Assembly (NCBI GenBank): GCA_964613725.1
Contig: CAZTJY010000091.1
Coordinates: forward strand, 1 to 17,105
Length of the DNA stretch: 17,105 nt
Source: Parapedobacter sp964613725
GTDB taxonomy: Bacteria; Bacteroidota; Bacteroidia; Sphingobacteriales; Sphingobacteriaceae
Direction: 5' to 3'
Shown here: positions 15,601 to 17,105 of the stretch, piece by piece
Numbering within the stretch: the stretch's first letter is position 1
How the letters are laid out: each line of letters opens with the position of its first letter
The notes under the pieces: generated by a model
Database searches by the model: none
What the model was told of the DNA's origin: nothing
The model's input: the letters and a program-made list of their open reading frames with translations, nothing else
Program-made: the position numbers and the translations under genes

Positions 15601-17105
15601 AAGGTCAGCCAAATCGAGCACCTGCACCTCGTCATCGCCGAATGCATAGGTTAGGTCGCCATCGGCATCGGTCGTACTAAACGCCAGTTCCCCAACGTCC
15701 CCATAGGTCAGCGACAGCCCTTCATCCAAGTCAATCGAAGTGCCGTTCCACAAAGCAGCCAATACCGGCGTACCCTTTGCGACCACGATGGTGACTTCAG
15801 CCATTAGGTTTTCGGGATTGAGATAGCATTCCGTTTCCGGTATCGACAGCGGTACGGCAAATACATAGGTACCCGCCCTATCACCATCGTATGCGCCTCC
15901 CGTCGGACTGCTCAACGTCCAATTTGCTAAATTGCCGTCCAATGGAATGGATACATCCGTATCGTTACTCAGCGTCGCAGTAACAGCGATGGGCAAGCCT
16001 TCTACATCTTCCAGCGCGGTACCATAGGCAACCTCCACGGCATCCGGCGTGGCCAACGACTGAACAAGCACGCGCTCCCCTTGGTACTCGTAGGCGCCCA
16101 TATCAATCACACCGCTGCCTACAAAATCATACACCCGCGGATGGCCGCCCATGTCAAGGTCGGCTGCCGGATTTCCGCCTGCATCGATGTACAGCTGGTT
16201 GCTTCCCATGCTGATGGCCGGGCTGCATGCGCTTAATTGCAGGTAGCCCGTCTCACCGGGCGTGGTACTTACGAATACCGGGTCGGCGTCGATGTTGTTG
16301 CCGCCGTCCAGGATACCCGTTGCAGGATTCCAGTTAACGCTTCCACCCGAATGCGCGACCAAGCTATTCGCGACGGTTACCTCGCCGCCCAAAGTGGATA
16401 CGGCTATGGATGCGGATGGATCAGCCGGGTCTCCTTCCACTTCGTTGCCCCAGATCACCACATTGTTCAGCAAGGTCGAAGTCTGCTCCACATATATGGC
16501 ACCGCCATCAAACTGAGGAAAGAAAACCCCGACGATCCAGTTTCGGTAGAATGTAGCGTTTGTGATGGACAACGAGGTGCCGTTTCCGCCGGTGTGTATC
16601 CCACCACCCGGGCCGGAAGACGTTCCGTCTTCAACCAATCCGGCTCCATTCTCTGCGAATAGGGCCTGCTTAATGTCGACAGACCCGCCATAATTCCGTA
16701 CACCGCCCCCACCGCCGGGCGCCATGTTCCGATAGAAGATCACGCTGGTTAACGTCGGTGAACTATTTTCTGTTACAAAGGAAACCGAGTTGTACAACCC
16801 GCCTCCCCATTCGCCCAAATTATTAAACCAGGCCATGTGGGTAAATTGTGGCGACGAGGTGACAACATACGTGCCCCCGCCAAAAAACCGATAAACGGTC
16901 CGTCCCATTACCGACGGTCCCGACGTGTTGCCAGTAGCAAAGCCTCCCGTTACCGTAAATCCGTCCATGAGGGCACTGCCTATATCTCCAGCGGCAATCG
17001 TTACGTGATGGGCATTCTCGGTATGGTTATCATAATTCGTTGTATTATCATTGCCGTTGAAATCGCCGCTTAGGATACTGCCTTGGTCCAAGTTGTTTAT
17101 ATCCG
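12607..17105 (-). CDS. Giant T9SS surface adhesin with beta-helix, MBG/Ig repeats and gliding-motility C-terminal domain (N-terminus beyond right edge)
   Basis: 1498 residues are visible, open through the right edge. The TTG at 17091 is not a start, because 'DINNL' precedes it in frame. Numbered from that leucine: parallel beta-helix to about 340 ('DGFTVTGG', 'GAYEYQGE'); Big_4-like Ig about 341-435; a spacer module to about 530; five MBG_2-type domains ('KVFGSDDPALTYTF') beginning near 531, the last four each followed by an MBG_3/YDG-type module ('FVYDG', 'GATDAG'); two Ig-like domains about 1230-1400; then a C-terminal domain about 1400-1494 with 'SPNGDGVNEYLIIEGI' and the final 'KGYFVLRY'. 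That last domain is the gliding-motility-associated (type B) T9SS sorting signal, so the protein is exported across the outer membrane and kept at or released from the surface. The adjacent SprF-like gene fits this. An adhesion role is inferred from the architecture. Confidence 0.95.
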   Translation of the reverse strand, partial: DINNLDQGSILSGDFNGNDNTTNYDNHTENAHHVTIAAGDIGSALMDGFTVTGGFATGNTSGPSVMGRTVYRFFGGGTYVVTSSPQFTHMAWFNNLGEWGGGLYNSVSFVTENSSPTLTSVIFYRNMAPGGGGGVRNYGGSVDIKQALFAENGAGLVEDGTSSGPGGGIHTGGNGTSLSITNATFYRNWIVGVFFPQFDGGAIYVEQTSTLLNNVVIWGNEVEGDPADPSASIAVSTLGGEVTVANSLVAHSGGSVNWNPATGILDGGNNIDADPVFVSTTPGETGYLQLSACSPAISMGSNQLYIDAGGNPAADLDMGGHPRVYDFVGSGVIDMGAYEYQGERVLVQSLATPDAVEVAYGTALEDVEGLPIAVTATLSNDTDVSIPLDGNLANWTLSSPTGGAYDGDRAGTYVFAVPLSIPETECYLNPENLMAEVTIVVAKGTPVLAALWNGTSIDLDEGLSLTYGDVGELAFSTTDADGDLTYAFGDDEVQVLDLADLDAVAARQAGIATLAIAQEETDNFEAAAIEITVTVLRKPITIVAAADQGKVYGAVEPAAYGYALAEGDALAFDDELADIVSAASRETGEDVGRYDIELVFDGEQAGNYTMSFEADNDAFVITPLEIAVTAENQTKVFGADDPALTYTYAPELIGDDVFAGGLEREGGDDVGSYPITQGDLWLSDNYEIAFEEGALIITRADIGDREGIAFEDASSEYDGTEHVLTLSGELPEEVTVTYEIDGEVGNGATDVGTYEVKALIDGGNNYENTEWTATLTITPREITVTAADKSKVFGSDDPALTYTFTPELVGDDAFTGALARAEGEDVGSYPIMQGSLSLDDNYGIVFVPGVLTITPAGYEGVAFDGASFVYDGAEHVLELKGNLPEGATVTYEIDGEPGNGATDAGAYEITALINGGNNYEDTELTATLRITPLGITVTAEDKSKAFGSEDPALTYTFTPELIGDDAFTGRLDREGGENVGEYAIRQGDLSLNDNYEISFEAGTLTIRSAGYEGVELIDGSFVYDGTEHTLELAGELPEGVTVIYEIDGEPGNGATDAGSYEVVAIIDGGGNYEDGELTAILTIAPLEIAVTGVDQAKVFGSEDPPLTYTSAPDLVGDDTFTGSLDRAEGENVGSYVISQGNLSLGDNYEITFEAATLTITPAKMQGITFNNSSSTYDGTEHRLTLAGDLPAGASVTYENNGRTNVGNQTVKAIVDGGTNYQDEVLTATLTIRPAERTLDFPALPEKVYGDADFAAGATASSGEAISYTSSNPDVAEISADGEITITGAGETTVTATVPENANYGSRPQERRTLAVHKASQTITLDGPVEVDRDAGSVGLTASSTSGLPVALTADNDEVATLEGNTLNILRLGRVTITATQAGDANHEAAEPVTLTIRVVDPTSDLPVRVHPAVSPNGDGVNEYLIIEGIKDYPENRVTIFNRNGTLLWEASGYDNNRVAFRGISTGQLLLPAGTYFYIVEVKDGDTWKHKKGYFVLRY
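12610..12890 (-). other. Gliding-motility (type B) T9SS C-terminal sorting domain
   Basis: This is the last 94 or so residues of the right giant protein. Diagnostic features are 'SPNGDGVNEYLIIEG', the middle motif 'VTIFNRNGTLLWEASGYDN', 'LPAGTYFYIVEV' and the terminal 'KKGYFVLRY'. Domains of this kind (TIGR04131 type) direct proteins to the type IX machinery and generally depend on a PorP/SprF partner. Confidence 0.93.
13458..13527 (-). repeat. Dispersed direct repeat shared with the other giant gene (copy 2)
   Basis: This is the partner of bases 1-70, with 69 of 70 identical by eye. It lies in the last MBG-type module of the right-hand giant protein. The sharp edges of identity between two otherwise diverged modules suggest gene conversion or recent exchange between the paralogues. 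Confidence 0.85.
13799..15184 (-). repeat. 459-bp composite module repeats in the right giant gene
   Basis: Three units, 13799-14257, 14258-14716 and 14717-15184 (459, 459 and 468 bp), were measured from the 'tccgaacc' landmark and its equivalent at 15185. Each encodes an MBG_2-like domain paired with an MBG_3/YDG-like domain, about 153 residues together. The DNA is more diverged than in the left-hand gene's repeats, so these duplications look older. All lengths are multiples of three. Confidence 0.8.

Noticed and set aside
17089..17091. TTG at 17089-17091 as the start of the right giant gene
   Set aside because: The frame stays open to the window edge and the residues upstream (DINN) continue the beta-helix consensus. 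A secreted protein would also need a signal peptide, which is absent here.

Overview
The window is a block of seven co-directional genes, all on the minus strand, from a member of the Bacteroidota, most likely the Sphingobacteriales (inference). The evidence is a gliding-motility/type IX secretion system (T9SS) C-terminal domain, a PorP/SprF-family protein next to it, a TPR-containing HisKA_2 sensor kinase, a TAnnTTTG-type promoter box and moderately high GC. No tRNA, rRNA, transposase, phage gene or CRISPR array was seen, and no plus-strand gene is convincing.

In transcription order (right to left): (1) the 3' part of a giant surface protein, cut by the right edge (12607-17105), with a parallel beta-helix, a Big_4-like Ig domain, four alternating MBG-type module pairs, Ig-like domains and a T9SS C-terminal domain; (2) a PorP/SprF-like outer-membrane protein (11559-12449), separated from it by a 14-unit heptanucleotide array; (3) a TPR sensor histidine kinase (9523-11403); (4) its LuxR-type response regulator (8891-9514), 8 bases downstream; (5) a membrane-anchored diheme cytochrome c (7842-8819); (6) a small lipoprotein with an SDD motif after its lipid-bearing cysteine (7294-7803); (7) a second giant surface protein (start at 7183), open over the rest of the window and cut by the left edge.

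The second giant gene is easy to miss because it has no stop codon inside the window and contains a 100-N assembly gap. Read on the minus strand it is an uninterrupted frame of 2394 codons: signal peptide, three successive beta-helix domains, two Big_4-like domains, an MBG_2-like domain, then a long array of roughly 71-residue modules. At DNA level the array has 213-bp units and a 639-bp three-module higher-order unit. The N gap falls inside the 213-bp repeat, and the neighbouring copy predicts what is missing. The two giant genes are paralogues of the same architecture and share a nearly identical 70-bp segment 13.46 kb apart.

Working model (inference): the giant proteins cross the outer membrane through the T9SS with help from the SprF-like protein, and the kinase/regulator pair may control this surface programme. 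The cytochrome c and lipoprotein pair is tightly coupled, but its link to the adhesins rests only on position.
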